This document shows positions 16,503-24,892 of a stretch of DNA of 42,670 nt, one piece after another (within the stretch, counting starts at the first letter, position 1; each line of letters begins with the position of its first letter). The notes under the pieces were generated by a model, which saw only the letters and a program-made list of their open reading frames with translations, ran no database searches and had not been told where the DNA came from. The stretch comes from Segatella copri (GTDB lineage: Bacteria; Bacteroidota; Bacteroidia; Bacteroidales; Bacteroidaceae), in contig NZ_JAHOEA010000035.1 in the NCBI RefSeq assembly GCF_019127135.1, positions 1-42,670 on the forward strand. The letters are read 5' to 3'. Position numbers and translations under genes: made by a program.

Positions 16503-17177
16503 ATGAAGAAAATTATCTGGGGCATAGCCCTTTTATTCTGTACATCGCTGACTGCAAATGCGCAGAACGGCTGTAAGAATTCTGCACAGAAAAGCTGCTG
16601 TAAGAGAGGTTATTACACACAGTATTACGGCGATAAGCCCGAACTCATAAAAGAGGCAAAGGCTTGGGCAGAGAGCGGCATCTGGCGCAATGGTTTCGAC
16701 AAGGCGAAGCCACATTCCAGCGTAAACCTCGTAGATTTCTATCTGCAGTATCAGAAGAATCCGCAGCAATGGCAGGCGCTCTTCGATTATCTTGCCAAGA
16801 CCGATCTGCTGAGCATTCCGAAGGGAAAGCACAAGATTCCGGGTTCCGACCTCGTGGTAAGTGTAGAGGACAGCAGGAACGAGCCGCTGGAAAAGCGCCG
16901 CAGCGAGAGTCATAACAAGCACATCGATTTTCAGTTTGTAGTGAAGGGCACAGAGCGTTTTGGCGTCATCGACCATTACACCAGCACCCCCAACTGCAAG
17001 TATCGTCCCGACGTGATACATTATGATTACGCCCCTCAGAAGGCCCGTTTCTATGACAGCAATCCTGGCGAATTCTTCATCTTCTTCCCGAGGGATTGGC
17101 ACATCGCCAAGGTGGCAACAGATGGTGAAGACCAGACCATCCGCGTTATCGTGATCAAGGTAGATTATAAGGACTAA
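16503..17177 (+). CDS. Secreted YhcH/YjgK/YiaL (DUF386) family protein
   Basis: A 224-residue protein with an N-terminal signal peptide (cleavage likely after TANA, residue 20) and a Cys-rich stretch CKNSAQKSCCKRG. The remaining part is the DUF386 cupin-like fold of YhcH/EbgC. Motifs include SHNKHIDFQFVVKGTERFGV and GEFFIFFPRDWHIAKVA, whose His and Glu/Asp positions are the usual metal ligands. The family is linked to sugar acid metabolism, but the exact role is unknown; an exported form is less usual than the cytosolic one. A repeat cassette follows 50 nt after the stop. Confidence 0.88.
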   Translation: MKKIIWGIALLFCTSLTANAQNGCKNSAQKSCCKRGYYTQYYGDKPELIKEAKAWAESGIWRNGFDKAKPHSSVNLVDFYLQYQKNPQQWQALFDYLAKTDLLSIPKGKHKIPGSDLVVSVEDSRNEPLEKRRSESHNKHIDFQFVVKGTERFGVIDHYTSTPNCKYRPDVIHYDYAPQKARFYDSNPGEFFIFFPRDWHIAKVATDGEDQTIRVIVIKVDYKD

Positions 17178-17226
17178 GAATAATTGAAAACAATATGATA
17201 GTTTAACTTCCCCAAGTTTGCCCCAC

Positions 17227-17423
17227 ACGCCCTGAAAGGGCAGAAGCTCCTAGCCCAGGGCATCGCCCTGGGTAAATACGGACGCAAACCTGTCGCCCTG
17301 TAAGGGCAAAAGCTTTCAAATACTGGAAATATACAAAGCTTTTGCCCTTATAGGGCGCCTTGCTGTTTGCCATTATACCCAGGGCGATGCCCTGGGCTAG
17401 GAGCTTTTGGGCCTTCAGCCCGT
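17227..17423. repeat. Nested inverted-repeat cassette, copy 2 (right end degenerate)
   Basis: Same architecture as copy 1. The central trinucleotides are ATC (left) and GAT (right), again complementary. The inner arm differs at one position (GTAAGGGC left, CCCTTATA right), leaving a G.U pair. The outermost right arm is altered (GAGCTTTTGGGCCTTCAGCC). The flanks AACTTCCCCAAG and CATGCAAAAGTTCAG continue the symmetry. Confidence 0.9.
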
Positions 17424-17454
17424 TCTTGAACCACATGCAAAAGTTCAGCACCTT

Positions 17455-17589
17455 GATATTGAAGTGAATTATATCGAAGGAGATGATGTTACTCAAGATG
17501 TTACTCAAGATGAGTCTCAAGGTGAATCTCAAGATGTTACCCAAGACAGCACCTGCATATCATCCGCTCCTTGCTATTTTACCCGATGA
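17455..17589 (+). pseudogene. Remnant with VTQD repeats, possibly from an AlbA_2/RecG-like protein
   Basis: Directly after copy 2, a short frame reads LDIEVNYIEGD followed by DVTQDVTQDESQGESQDVTQ. The DNA at 17485-17550 holds about five 12-bp GATGTTACTCAA-like units. Such D/V/T/Q tandem repeats occur near the C terminus of AlbA_2/RecG-like DNA-binding ATPases in Bacteroidota, from memory. No start, promoter or domain remains, so it is called a fragment. Confidence 0.45.
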
Positions 17590-17789
17590 AGGTTTTCAAA
17601 GCCACTCTCAGCATAGACATGTCCATCACTACCTTTATAATAAGTACGTTGTGCCAAAACAGAAAGGGCGAAGATACCGGCTATGACCATCAGCACCTGA
17701 AGGATAATCTTCAGAAGCACGATGATAACACCCCAGGCTGCTATCAAAAGTCCGACGAGATAAATAACGGTAAAGATGGTGACTATCAA
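17574..17789 (-). CDS. Small putative membrane protein, unrecognised
   Basis: A 71-residue frame starting at TTG. Residues ~2-45 are strongly hydrophobic and would form one or two membrane segments (IFTVIYLVGLLIAAWGVIIV, then IILQVLMVIAGIFALSVLA). A polar tail follows: QRTYYKGSDGHVYAESG. The periodic hydrophobicity and absence of stops favour real coding, now or recently. The start is uncertain, since an open frame runs about 17 codons further upstream without an ATG. It sits among remnants and may itself be a fragment. Confidence 0.45.
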   Translation of the reverse strand: MIVTIFTVIYLVGLLIAAWGVIIVLLKIILQVLMVIAGIFALSVLAQRTYYKGSDGHVYAESGFENLHRVK

Positions 17790-18354
17790 GCCCTTGCCTG
17801 CGCCCGAAGTACGCTGCTGAGCGAGTCACGTCACCGCTTAGCGATCATCTGCTACAAAAGTATAAAGAATCCCAGAGATGGCAAAGTGGCAAATCCCCAA
17901 AAGATGATGGGGAAAAATCAAATACATTCATGAGAACCCATGCAACATTTTGCGGATTTCGGCAAAATAAGGTTAAAACATTTTGCGGATTTCGGCAAAA
18001 GTTGTATCTTTGCACGCATAATCAACTAATAATTAGACAAATATACATACCTCTTTGGACAAATTCTCAGAAAAATATTCATCGAGAATCGCCCACAAAT
18101 ATCTAGTTTATACCAAAGATTTGAAGAAGGATGGCGATACGCTTTGCGTACCTATTTATATGGTACCACTACTGCCCTAAACCTATCCTTTCCTCTATTT
18201 CGTTCCACAAGTCACACTAACTTCCCCGAGATGACATACGCCTCAACACATATAGAATACCAAATCAAGCAAAGAGCATAATGTGATCCACTTGATTTGG
18301 CATTCTTACATAAAGAGAGGCAAGTTGTTGATAAGTGCCACTCTTCTCCCCAAC
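17790..18354. other. Region without an intact gene
   Basis: Holds the duplicated dyad and promoter at 17948-18012. A 40-codon frame begins TTG at 18055 (LDKFSEKYSSRIAHKYLVYT) and ends at 18177; it is unrecognised and may be a remnant. A 16-bp inverted repeat with one mismatch (AGAATACCAAATCAAG / CTTGATTTGGCATTCT) lies at 18254-18306. Confidence 0.5.
17948..18012 (+). promoter_or_regulatory. Duplicated operator-like dyad overlapping a promoter
   Basis: TTTTGCGGATTTCGGCAAAA occurs exactly at 17948-17967 and 17981-18000, a 33-bp spacing (about three helical turns). Each copy is an imperfect palindrome with 8 of 10 pairs complementary. The second copy contains the -33 TTTG (17982-17985); the -7 TATCTTTG follows after 19 nt at 18005-18012. 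This arrangement suits repression by a dimeric protein. The regulator is unknown. Confidence 0.7.
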
Positions 18355-18864
18355 CTACTCTATCTTGATGACCACTTCGCCCCCACGGGCAATGACCTTC
18401 TTGATGCGGTCGAAGAGCTGGAGGAAGCGTTCCTGACTCTTGAGTACGAACCCGGGCGCATGGGCCTCGCCGATGAGGATGCCACCCTGGCGCAGACGGA
18501 ACGGACCATTGCCCGGCTGCATCATGGGACAAGGAAGGGCATAAAGCTCTTCCAGACACCCGAACTCATGACTCTTGCGCTCCATGCGGCAAAGCTTGCA
18601 GGTTTCGGGAAGAGGAAGAGAGGAAGATGAAGAAGAATCATCCCTTACCGGTTCGAGGAAAAGCATCTGGCGGGCGAAGCATTTGCATTTAGCCACCATG
18701 ATGTGATATTCAGCCGGCTCCAGACAGCCACCCTCGCGCTCCATCGTATCACAAATGTACTGATGGCCTGCAACGATACCCTGGCGATTAACTACTTCCT
18801 GACTAAGGCGACCAACAATGGCGCCATGATCTCTACGAAAACGATTTAAAAACAACTTCATCAT
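18355..18864 (-). CDS. Unrecognised Cys-rich protein downstream of primase
   Basis: A 169-residue frame beginning MMKLFLNRFRRDHG. I do not recognise the family. Visible features are YICDTMEREGGCLEPAEY, KCKCFARQMLF, a Ser run (DDSSSSSSLPLP) and a CKLCRMERKSHEFGC cluster that could bind metal. The final ~60 residues look like a compact domain (GFVLKSQERFLQLFDRIKKV). A longer frame starting at 18924 is rejected because its MKVNVNFKCF is encoded by the dispersed GTGAATGTGAAT repeat. It lies 56 nt downstream of the primase-like gene on the same strand, so it is probably co-transcribed. Confidence 0.65.
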   Translation of the reverse strand: MMKLFLNRFRRDHGAIVGRLSQEVVNRQGIVAGHQYICDTMEREGGCLEPAEYHIMVAKCKCFARQMLFLEPVRDDSSSSSSLPLPETCKLCRMERKSHEFGCLEELYALPCPMMQPGNGPFRLRQGGILIGEAHAPGFVLKSQERFLQLFDRIKKVIARGGEVVIKIE

Positions 18865-18899
18865 AACACGCAAAAACTTAAAAACAACAATAGAAAAAC

Positions 18900-18936
18900 A
18901 TTTGAAATTCACATTCACTTTCACATTTTCTGAACG
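18900..18936. repeat. GTGAATGTGAAT-type dispersed repeat
   Basis: TTTGAAATTCACATTCACTT continuing to TCACATTTTC overlaps the last codons of the primase-like gene. The same element appears at 24893, 25083 and 34080. Confidence 0.7.
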
Positions 18937-19934
18937 TAAAACGACTGGTAATAATCAGACAAATCCTTGCAACCTTCCGGCAACTGATGGTACACCAGCT
19001 GAGGGAACATTTCCTTCAGTTTCATATAAAGACCGATACCCGGTTTGTCCTGATCAGGCCACATGTGAAGATTCCTTCCCGCTAAAAGATTGCGACATTC
19101 TTCATTACAAAGCGTAGCACTCGGGATGGCTATTGCCCTGTAACCCATAGACATAGCACTCCAGCAGTCGGTACATCCCTCGGTAATAACCAATGGCTCT
19201 TTTTCTGCCACCTGCGGCAAGATCTGCATCCCATATACCATCGGCTTGCTACCTGGTGCAAACTTAAACCGCGGTTTTTCTTCAGTCTTATCTCCCAAAT
19301 ATCTGCTCTGAACCGTCAGCAGATTGCCATGAACGTCATAATAGGGAATCAACAGGGAAGGACCATCAAAAAACTTTCCACCAAAGCGATAGCCAGCAAT
19401 GGAGAAATCTGTGCTCACCACTCTACACCAATAGATATATTCCGGGCGCAATTTTCTCTGATAGAACAGGAAATCCCTGGCTTTATCTGTCAGTTTCTTA
19501 CCCATGAGCATACGCATCAGATAATCTACGTCAGGCTTATGCTGAAACTCGCCTCTGAGATTGAGTCTGTCCGTATCACATTCAGATTTTCTATGCTCAG
19601 CAACAGCTTTATCCCGATGAAGCACATCCTTACGGTTTCCCGCAGAATGATTACCGGCGCTGATATTGAATCTTCTGCACAGCCATTGGCAAGCCTCCGA
19701 AAAAGAGAGATTCTCCCGTTTCATCACCAGGTCGATATTATCTCCACCCCACCCGCATGCAAAGCAATGACAAGTGTTGGTGGATGTCCAGAAATGCAAA
19801 CTCGGATTGGTATCATTATGACTGATACAAAGGGCATTATGATACCGCAAACCCATTCCCAATTCATCAGCAACCTCCAGGATGCTGATAGCTCTAAGTT
19901 TAGAGAGCGTATTTGAATCAATATATTCTGCCAT
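18921..19934 (-). CDS. CHC2 zinc finger / Toprim primase-like protein
   Basis: A 337-residue protein with a DnaG-type N-terminal zinc finger: Cys36, His39, Cys57 and Cys60 in CISHNDTNPSLHF...CHCFACGWGG. A Toprim domain follows, with VITEGCTDCWSAMSMGY (Glu252) and MWPDQDKPG (Asp294, Asp296). It is much shorter than housekeeping DnaG and lacks a helicase-binding C-terminal domain. This form is typical of mobile elements and of a recurrent Bacteroidales cluster with DUF3987. It starts 3 nt after the DUF3987 stop, so the two are translationally coupled. Likely role: priming or nucleic-acid binding with its neighbour. Confidence 0.9.
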   Translation of the reverse strand: MAEYIDSNTLSKLRAISILEVADELGMGLRYHNALCISHNDTNPSLHFWTSTNTCHCFACGWGGDNIDLVMKRENLSFSEACQWLCRRFNISAGNHSAGNRKDVLHRDKAVAEHRKSECDTDRLNLRGEFQHKPDVDYLMRMLMGKKLTDKARDFLFYQRKLRPEYIYWCRVVSTDFSIAGYRFGGKFFDGPSLLIPYYDVHGNLLTVQSRYLGDKTEEKPRFKFAPGSKPMVYGMQILPQVAEKEPLVITEGCTDCWSAMSMGYRAIAIPSATLCNEECRNLLAGRNLHMWPDQDKPGIGLYMKLKEMFPQLVYHQLPEGCKDLSDYYQSFYVQKM

Positions 19935-19937
19935 CTT

Positions 19938-21470
19938 CTAATTGTCTTTTTTAATATTACCATCACCAATAGTGCCTTTCTGCTGCGTCTTTCTAAGCAC
20001 CTTTCTATCCTCGCCCTTTGCTGGTTTTTCGAGCCATCCCCATCTGCGCCAGTTGCACACCATGTTGCGGGCAGGCGTCTTGAGCTCCTTCTGCTTCAGA
20101 AATTCCTCCAGGAACTGATAAGAGAATTCCTGCGGCAACTCGCTGAAATAGTCTACAGTATGATAAGGCTCTCCTTCGCCCTCGGCAGAAATCTGCTCGA
20201 AAGCCTTGCCCCACCGCTGCAACATATTCTGCAAGATGCGGTCGGCACAAGCCAGATAGGTCTGCCTAACCAGTTTCCGGATTTCCTTCTCGCTCTTCTT
20301 CCCTTCCACTTTGTAAAGCACTTGCATGAGGGCAGCGATGCGGAAGGCTGAAACCGAACTGCGCTTGTAGAAGACATCCATCGACTTGGACATGGTTTTC
20401 ACCACCTGCTGGCGGCAGTCGTTACACCATTTTACCACCGTCTTGTAGAGCCAGCTCATATCTTCCTCTATCTCCTGATGGAATTTTCCATCTTCCTCAT
20501 AGCACAACCCGAAGAGCTTGTCCAATGTATTCTCCAGCTCATTACGCTGCGTATCGGTCAACGCCTGAAACTGTGGCGGATTGTCGCCCAGATGACTGAT
20601 GAGCGGGCATAAGATGGTTCGGGTTACAGCACCGCCCTCAATGGCAGCCTTGTTCATATATCTGCTCACCGCACTCTGGGTGCCGCAGAAAACGAACGAC
20701 AGCAAGGCATCTACCATGGCACTATAGCTGGATTCGCTCATGAAATCCTGACCATATACGCTGCCCAGATCGTATGCCGTCTTGATAACCTGCGAGAGGT
20801 CGGCAAACTGGCGCTTGGCAGAATGCACGATGGCAGAAATCTCATCGGCAAATTCGAAGAGCGTCTTCGGAGCACCATAGAGCTTGACGGCTGCATCGCA
20901 TCGCTTGATAAACATGGTGAGCGATACGGTTTCGGGCAGGATGGTGATGTCGGTTTTCGGTTCGGGTGGCAGCTTGCCATCCTTCTTGCCCTGGCGTCGC
21001 TTCAGGGCAGCATACTCCTGCTCCTTGGCTCTCATTTCGCTGTCGCGCTCGATGAAAGGTTTCATCAGGGTACGCATGATGTATCTGGCAAACGATTTTC
21101 CGCTCGACTGCTCGCCCTCTACGATGACCTGCAACACGATGGCCGATTTTTCTCCCTGATTATCATACACATACTGTATTCTGACACGTGTAAGATAAAC
21201 GCTGAGCATGGCAGCAGCCACCACCAGCGTAGGATACTTGAGGTCAGAAGGCGAAGTGATCATCCATTCTCTGATGCCCGACGGATAATCCTTATCGGCA
21301 ATCAGGTGATGCATGGGCATCTCTTCATTCTCTTCAGCCTGTTCAGCCAGCTTTTTTCCTATCAACCCAGATGATACCTTGTTATTGATTCCGCCCTTGG
21401 TATCCTCAGGCTTTGCCACTGGATTAGTCCGAGACGCTTCCTGTGGAGTTATTTTCTTTCCTTTTTCCAT
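19938..21470 (-). CDS. DUF3987 family P-loop protein
   Basis: About 510 residues of the DUF3987 family, a helicase/primase-like ATPase group common in Bacteroidales elements. The Walker A motif is VEGEQSSGKSFARY. A later region, PKTLFEFADEISAIVHSAKR, fits the Walker B/sensor zone (family knowledge plus inference). The start MEKGKKITPQ at 21470 is preferred; a frame from 21482 adds MIGI. The promoter lies ~30 nt upstream. Followed after 3 nt by the primase-like gene. Confidence 0.87.
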   Translation of the reverse strand: MEKGKKITPQEASRTNPVAKPEDTKGGINNKVSSGLIGKKLAEQAEENEEMPMHHLIADKDYPSGIREWMITSPSDLKYPTLVVAAAMLSVYLTRVRIQYVYDNQGEKSAIVLQVIVEGEQSSGKSFARYIMRTLMKPFIERDSEMRAKEQEYAALKRRQGKKDGKLPPEPKTDITILPETVSLTMFIKRCDAAVKLYGAPKTLFEFADEISAIVHSAKRQFADLSQVIKTAYDLGSVYGQDFMSESSYSAMVDALLSFVFCGTQSAVSRYMNKAAIEGGAVTRTILCPLISHLGDNPPQFQALTDTQRNELENTLDKLFGLCYEEDGKFHQEIEEDMSWLYKTVVKWCNDCRQQVVKTMSKSMDVFYKRSSVSAFRIAALMQVLYKVEGKKSEKEIRKLVRQTYLACADRILQNMLQRWGKAFEQISAEGEGEPYHTVDYFSELPQEFSYQFLEEFLKQKELKTPARNMVCNWRRWGWLEKPAKGEDRKVLRKTQQKGTIGDGNIKKDN

Positions 21471-21498
21471 AATCCCAATCATTGATTATTTCTGAATG

Positions 21499-21530
21499 CA
21501 AAAGTAAGGAAAAAAAGCCTCCCCGGCAAT
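21499..21530 (-). promoter_or_regulatory. Promoter of the DUF3987-primase operon
   Basis: On the minus strand, ATTG (21527-21530), 20 nt, TACTTTTG (21499-21506). The -33 match is partial. Confidence 0.6.
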
Positions 21531-21588
21531 AGGCGTCCTGCCGGTTCGCCTCCTACTAAGCCTCATCGCCGGCAACTAAGCCTTCCGC

Positions 21589-21648
21589 TAAGCCTCCAGC
21601 TCATCTGAAGGCATAAATTCCCCTAAACCTCCAGCTCATCTGAAGGCA
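21589..21648. repeat. Direct repeat CCTCCAGCTCATCTGAAGGC
   Basis: Two copies about 36 bp apart (starting near 21593 and 21629) in the spacer between the DUF3987 promoter and a terminator. Neighbouring AAGCCTC and CTAAGCC words repeat several times from 21516 on. Role unknown. Confidence 0.65.
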
Positions 21649-21649
21649 C

Positions 21650-21690
21650 AAAAAAAGCACTTTCTGCTTGCAAACGAAGCAAAAAGTGCT
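21650..21690 (-). terminator. Intrinsic terminator (minus strand)
   Basis: AGCACTTT...GCTT / AAGC...AAAAGTGCT (21656-21690) forms a stem; on the minus strand it is followed by T7 (21650-21656 in complement). It would end transcripts of the lipoprotein gene at 21984 after reading through cassette copy 3. Confidence 0.75.
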
Positions 21691-21734
21691 GATACTATAT
21701 TATTTCTAACTGAACTTTCGCAAGTTTTGCCCAC

Positions 21735-21932
21735 ACGCCCTGAAAGGGCAGAAGCTCCTAGCCCAGGGCATCGCCCTGGGTATAATAGCAATCAACAAGA
21801 CGCCCTGTAAGGGCAAAAGCTTTATGTTTTGTCTGGAGTTTTAAAGCTTTTGCCCTTACAGGGCGACGGGGTTGCGTTTATAATTACCCAGGGCGATGCC
21901 CTGGGCTAGGAGCTTCTGCCCTTTCAGGGCGT
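21735..21932. repeat. Nested inverted-repeat cassette, copy 3
   Basis: Full-length cassette with both outer arms intact (ACGCCCTGAAAGGGC and GCCCTTTCAGGGCGT). Central trinucleotides are ATC left and GAT right. The left flank TGAACTTTCGCAAGTTTTGC equals the reverse complement of the right flank of copy 1, showing that the unit extends beyond the core. It lies 52 bp beyond the stop codon of the minus-strand lipoprotein. Confidence 0.92.
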
Positions 21933-21983
21933 ATTGCGTAATTTCAACCATACAGGTCGAAAATCTTCTGTTCAGATATGTTC

Positions 21984-22607
21984 CTATTCTTTTATATTAT
22001 CACCCCCACTGACATAAGAAAGAACCAAACGGCGAACCACGGCATGAATATCTTCATTAGGGAACTTCTGGCGATATTTCTCCGTAAGGTCTTCGCAGAA
22101 ACACATCTTGCTATGAACCATAGAAGAAGGAATATGTTGCTGTATAAACACATCGTATGTTGCAACAGGCTTGCCATCCTTTGTGTCGACAGGCACAATA
22201 TTCTCCTTATACCAACCTTGTCCAGATGCGGTAGGGAACAATCTATAATTGTCCTTATACTCCACTTTACCAGCGATGTCCAGTATATATCCGTCAGCAG
22301 ACTTATCGTCCTCAGGATTCACCGCATATAGCATATATAAAGGAGAAAGCGTCGGGTGACTTTTTATGATAAACTGATATTTCTTGCTTCCTCCAAAAGG
22401 AGGGTTTGCCTTCAAATCCTGCTCTATATCCTCACGAATTTGTGGCGCATCCACCACAAACTCTACTTCGCCAGTATAATTGACGACAGTTTTCCATGAC
22501 TGTGGATTTGGCTGAATAACTTCACCATTGTCATTGCTGTTGTCACACGCACAAAAAGCCAAGACTACCAACAGTAGTAAGACTGATTTTTTTACTAAAT
22601 ACTTCAT
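21984..22607 (-). CDS. Hypothetical lipoprotein
   Basis: A 207-residue protein with a lipoprotein-like signal (KKSVLLLLVVLAFCACDNSN), Cys20 or Cys22 being the lipidated residue. The rest is soluble, with no family I recognise. It contains a segment rich in aromatic and charged residues (KKYQFIIKSHPTLSPLYMLY) and a late CFCEDLTEKYRQKFP. Expected at the periplasmic or outer face. It is downstream of the unknown pair on the same strand but separated from it by 130 nt containing an inverted repeat. Confidence 0.75.
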   Translation of the reverse strand: MKYLVKKSVLLLLVVLAFCACDNSNDNGEVIQPNPQSWKTVVNYTGEVEFVVDAPQIREDIEQDLKANPPFGGSKKYQFIIKSHPTLSPLYMLYAVNPEDDKSADGYILDIAGKVEYKDNYRLFPTASGQGWYKENIVPVDTKDGKPVATYDVFIQQHIPSSMVHSKMCFCEDLTEKYRQKFPNEDIHAVVRRLVLSYVSGGDNIKE

Positions 22608-22641
22608 ATCCTAATTTATCTATTAAACCTATTCTATTGTT

Positions 22642-22681
22642 AAACGTAAAATATGCCTAAAACTTGCTCTATTTTACGTTT
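22642..22681. repeat. 12-bp inverted repeat in the lipoprotein upstream region
   Basis: AAACGTAAAATA (22642-22653) and TATTTTACGTTT (22670-22681) are exact reverse complements 16 nt apart. A direct repeat CTAAAACTTGC occurs at 22657 and 22694. There is no T-tract, so an operator or weak terminator are both possible. Confidence 0.6.
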
Positions 22682-22738
22682 TTAACATTCTATCTAAAAC
22701 TTGCCAACACTCACAAGAAGCAATCATTTCCCCGCTTC

Positions 22739-23746
22739 CTACTGCCCCTTACGGTAGATGGAAACAAAACGTTTGGCGATATTGATGAGTTTCTGCCGGG
22801 CATTAGGATCACTTACATCATCAAAACTCCAGTTGGGAAATTCGCCACGCATTTTGGAGAAACGCTTGGAGATGACACTGGCATTGGTCAGGTCGGAAGG
22901 CATGTCCAGCTGCTCTGTAAGATACTTACAGAAAGATGCGCCATTATCAAATTTGCCTTCAAAATCGTTGATATCAGAGAGCGCCACCATAATCAGGGCA
23001 TAGTCTTTCTTCAAAGGAATAGCCTTCTCGTCTATCATCTTCTGCAAGGCCCGCTTTACTCTTTCTTCCTGGCTCAAGTCGCCCCATTCCTTCTCATTAT
23101 CTTCTTCCGTTTTTTCCTGCCCGCCGTTTTCCTGATGCTCATCGTCTGTCACTTCCAATTCCAATGTCCTCTTCTGTTCAGGCTCGAATCCGTGCAGATA
23201 ATCTTCATCATTGTTCTGGCGCATCAGTTCATTAATCTGAGATGAAACGAAGAAACCATCCTCGCCATAATAACCGATATTGGCTGCCAGCCGCTCAACC
23301 ACATCCCGGTTCTTCACGACTGCTCCGAGGCACCGCTGAGAAAACTCCTGAGTTACGTAGCCTCTCCATTGCCCCATAATCATTGAGCAAAATTGAAACA
23401 CTTTCGTCTCCAAAGGCATCATCTGAAGTATCACAGCTGCCATATACAGGATGACAAATACGATTCTCTGCCGCTCTTCCTGAGCTGTAGCATACTCATC
23501 CTCGTCAACATAGTTTTTTTCATATTGCCCTATTCCTTCCACAAAGGCAAGGCGGCTCTCCGTATCGGTATGCGAAAACATCATTTTGTCTACGATGCAG
23601 AATACCTCATAAAAAACATCCTCGCATGAACATCTGGACGTAGGAAACCACGTCTTATCATTGAAGATATCATGGGTGATGGCTCTGAAAAACTGATAAA
23701 TCATGTGTTGCGAGAAAGATTTATCTACCATCTGTCTGGTCTTCAT
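22739..23746 (-). CDS. Unrecognised protein, second gene of an accessory operon
   Basis: 335 residues when started at MKTRQMVDKS, 1 nt after the upstream stop codon; frames starting earlier overlap that gene. No known domain is recognised. The N-terminal ~190 residues look helical and globular with several Cys. A highly acidic linker (DDEHQENGGQEKTEEDNEKE) spans ~210-235. A C-terminal helical domain includes KKDYALIMVALSDINDFEGKF and RKGQ at the end. Tightly coupled to the 23748-24755 gene, implying joint function. Confidence 0.78.
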   Translation of the reverse strand: MKTRQMVDKSFSQHMIYQFFRAITHDIFNDKTWFPTSRCSCEDVFYEVFCIVDKMMFSHTDTESRLAFVEGIGQYEKNYVDEDEYATAQEERQRIVFVILYMAAVILQMMPLETKVFQFCSMIMGQWRGYVTQEFSQRCLGAVVKNRDVVERLAANIGYYGEDGFFVSSQINELMRQNNDEDYLHGFEPEQKRTLELEVTDDEHQENGGQEKTEEDNEKEWGDLSQEERVKRALQKMIDEKAIPLKKDYALIMVALSDINDFEGKFDNGASFCKYLTEQLDMPSDLTNASVISKRFSKMRGEFPNWSFDDVSDPNARQKLINIAKRFVSIYRKGQ

Positions 23747-23747
23747 C

Positions 23748-24755
23748 TTAAATAACCTCATCGTCGTAACCATTTAAATCATCAAGAATCACATCAAGAG
23801 AATTGATCAAAGCAAACCGAGAATCTCCATGACAATCGCAACAGACAGCATCTCCATTAACCAGAGCAACAATCTCAACATCGGAGATTTTCACCTTGGT
23901 TCGTTTCAGCGAACGGGAAGAGGTGCACGGACCTTTCCAATAATATACCTTGATGCCGTAATCTTCCTTGCTGCACAGGTTCACCATCAAGGCAATGTCT
24001 CGGTTTGCCTTGTCTAAGTGCAACTGCTTACCTTTATCTGTACCAAATTTTACCTCATACATACTGGCATTGAGACACTCCATTAATGACTGCTGCATCT
24101 GTAATTGCATGACAAAGGAATATGGCGCATCGCTGAGAGACTGATGGCGAGGAAAAGAAAACACCACAGCCCTTGGCCTGCAGCCAGCCTTGATTCTTTC
24201 AGCCACGGCATCAAAGAAATCACCAGGTGGCAACTTGGCAGAAATCACCATATTCCAGCCATATTGATTCGCCACCCTGTTGATATTATCACGCAGAAGA
24301 GCCACCACCTTGTCCTGTCCCCTTTTGCCGCCGAAGATTCTAGATTCTTCCACAAAAAGGAAACCTCTGTTGGGGCGATTATCAATGATTACCTTACAGA
24401 AAGGCTGGTTATGAATTTCATTCTCCTTAAAGTTACTCCAATAAAATTCTTTTTTGTCTGCGCATACATCCAGCACAGCCACACCTTTGCGAAATCCCAA
24501 TATTCGGTTGTCGTGAATAACGTCTTCCTCATTCTTCCGTGATTCCACCAAAGTCATTTTCTTGCTTTTCAGCAAACTGTCCATTACCTTCTCGAAACCA
24601 GTCTGACATTCCTGATATTTTTCAGGCGATGACATTTCGAGAAAATCCAAGGGTAGAGTACCCTCGATACTTGAAAGATTCCGGCTTTTGCAGAAATCAT
24701 ACTTGAAGACAACAAAAGAAGTCTTTTCTGTGCTGTTTTTAGTTCGTCCAGTCAT
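23748..24755 (-). CDS. Unrecognised protein, first gene of an accessory operon
   Basis: 335 residues, no family recognised. Visible segments: NIINRVANQYGW-like region (RDNINRVANQYGWNMVISAK), LPPGDFFDAVAERIKAGCRPR, FGTDKGKQLHLDKANRDIAL, and a C-terminal CCDCHGD. No signal peptide or membrane segment, so probably cytosolic. It has its own consensus promoter and overlaps the start zone of the next gene by a single nucleotide spacing. Position next to DUF3987/primase and smalltalk-HU genes suggests an accessory, mobile-element or defence role, which is inference only. Confidence 0.8.
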   Translation of the reverse strand: MTGRTKNSTEKTSFVVFKYDFCKSRNLSSIEGTLPLDFLEMSSPEKYQECQTGFEKVMDSLLKSKKMTLVESRKNEEDVIHDNRILGFRKGVAVLDVCADKKEFYWSNFKENEIHNQPFCKVIIDNRPNRGFLFVEESRIFGGKRGQDKVVALLRDNINRVANQYGWNMVISAKLPPGDFFDAVAERIKAGCRPRAVVFSFPRHQSLSDAPYSFVMQLQMQQSLMECLNASMYEVKFGTDKGKQLHLDKANRDIALMVNLCSKEDYGIKVYYWKGPCTSSRSLKRTKVKISDVEIVALVNGDAVCCDCHGDSRFALINSLDVILDDLNGYDDEVI

Positions 24756-24804
24756 TAGCTTCTGGTTTAAATTATACCATGAAAGTTATTTTCCATAGCA
24801 ACTA

Positions 24805-24836
24805 CAAAAGTAACACTTTTTCCCCGAATAAACAAA
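24805..24836 (-). promoter_or_regulatory. Promoter of the unrecognised two-gene operon
   Basis: On the minus strand, TTTG (24833-24836), 20 nt, TACTTTTG (24805-24812), 50 nt from the start codon. Confidence 0.75.
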
Positions 24837-24892
24837 TAAATTCTAAATTATTTTTACCAAATTGTCTTTTTTCATAAAACCATCGAAACAAA

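Noticed and set aside
17203..17544. Frame containing YPGRCPGLGASALSGRV
   Set aside because: It is a translation of repeat cassette copy 2, not a gene.
18283..18630. 115-residue plus-strand frame
   Set aside because: Overlaps the Cys-rich minus-strand gene, which better fits the operon context; this frame shows no domain or promoter.
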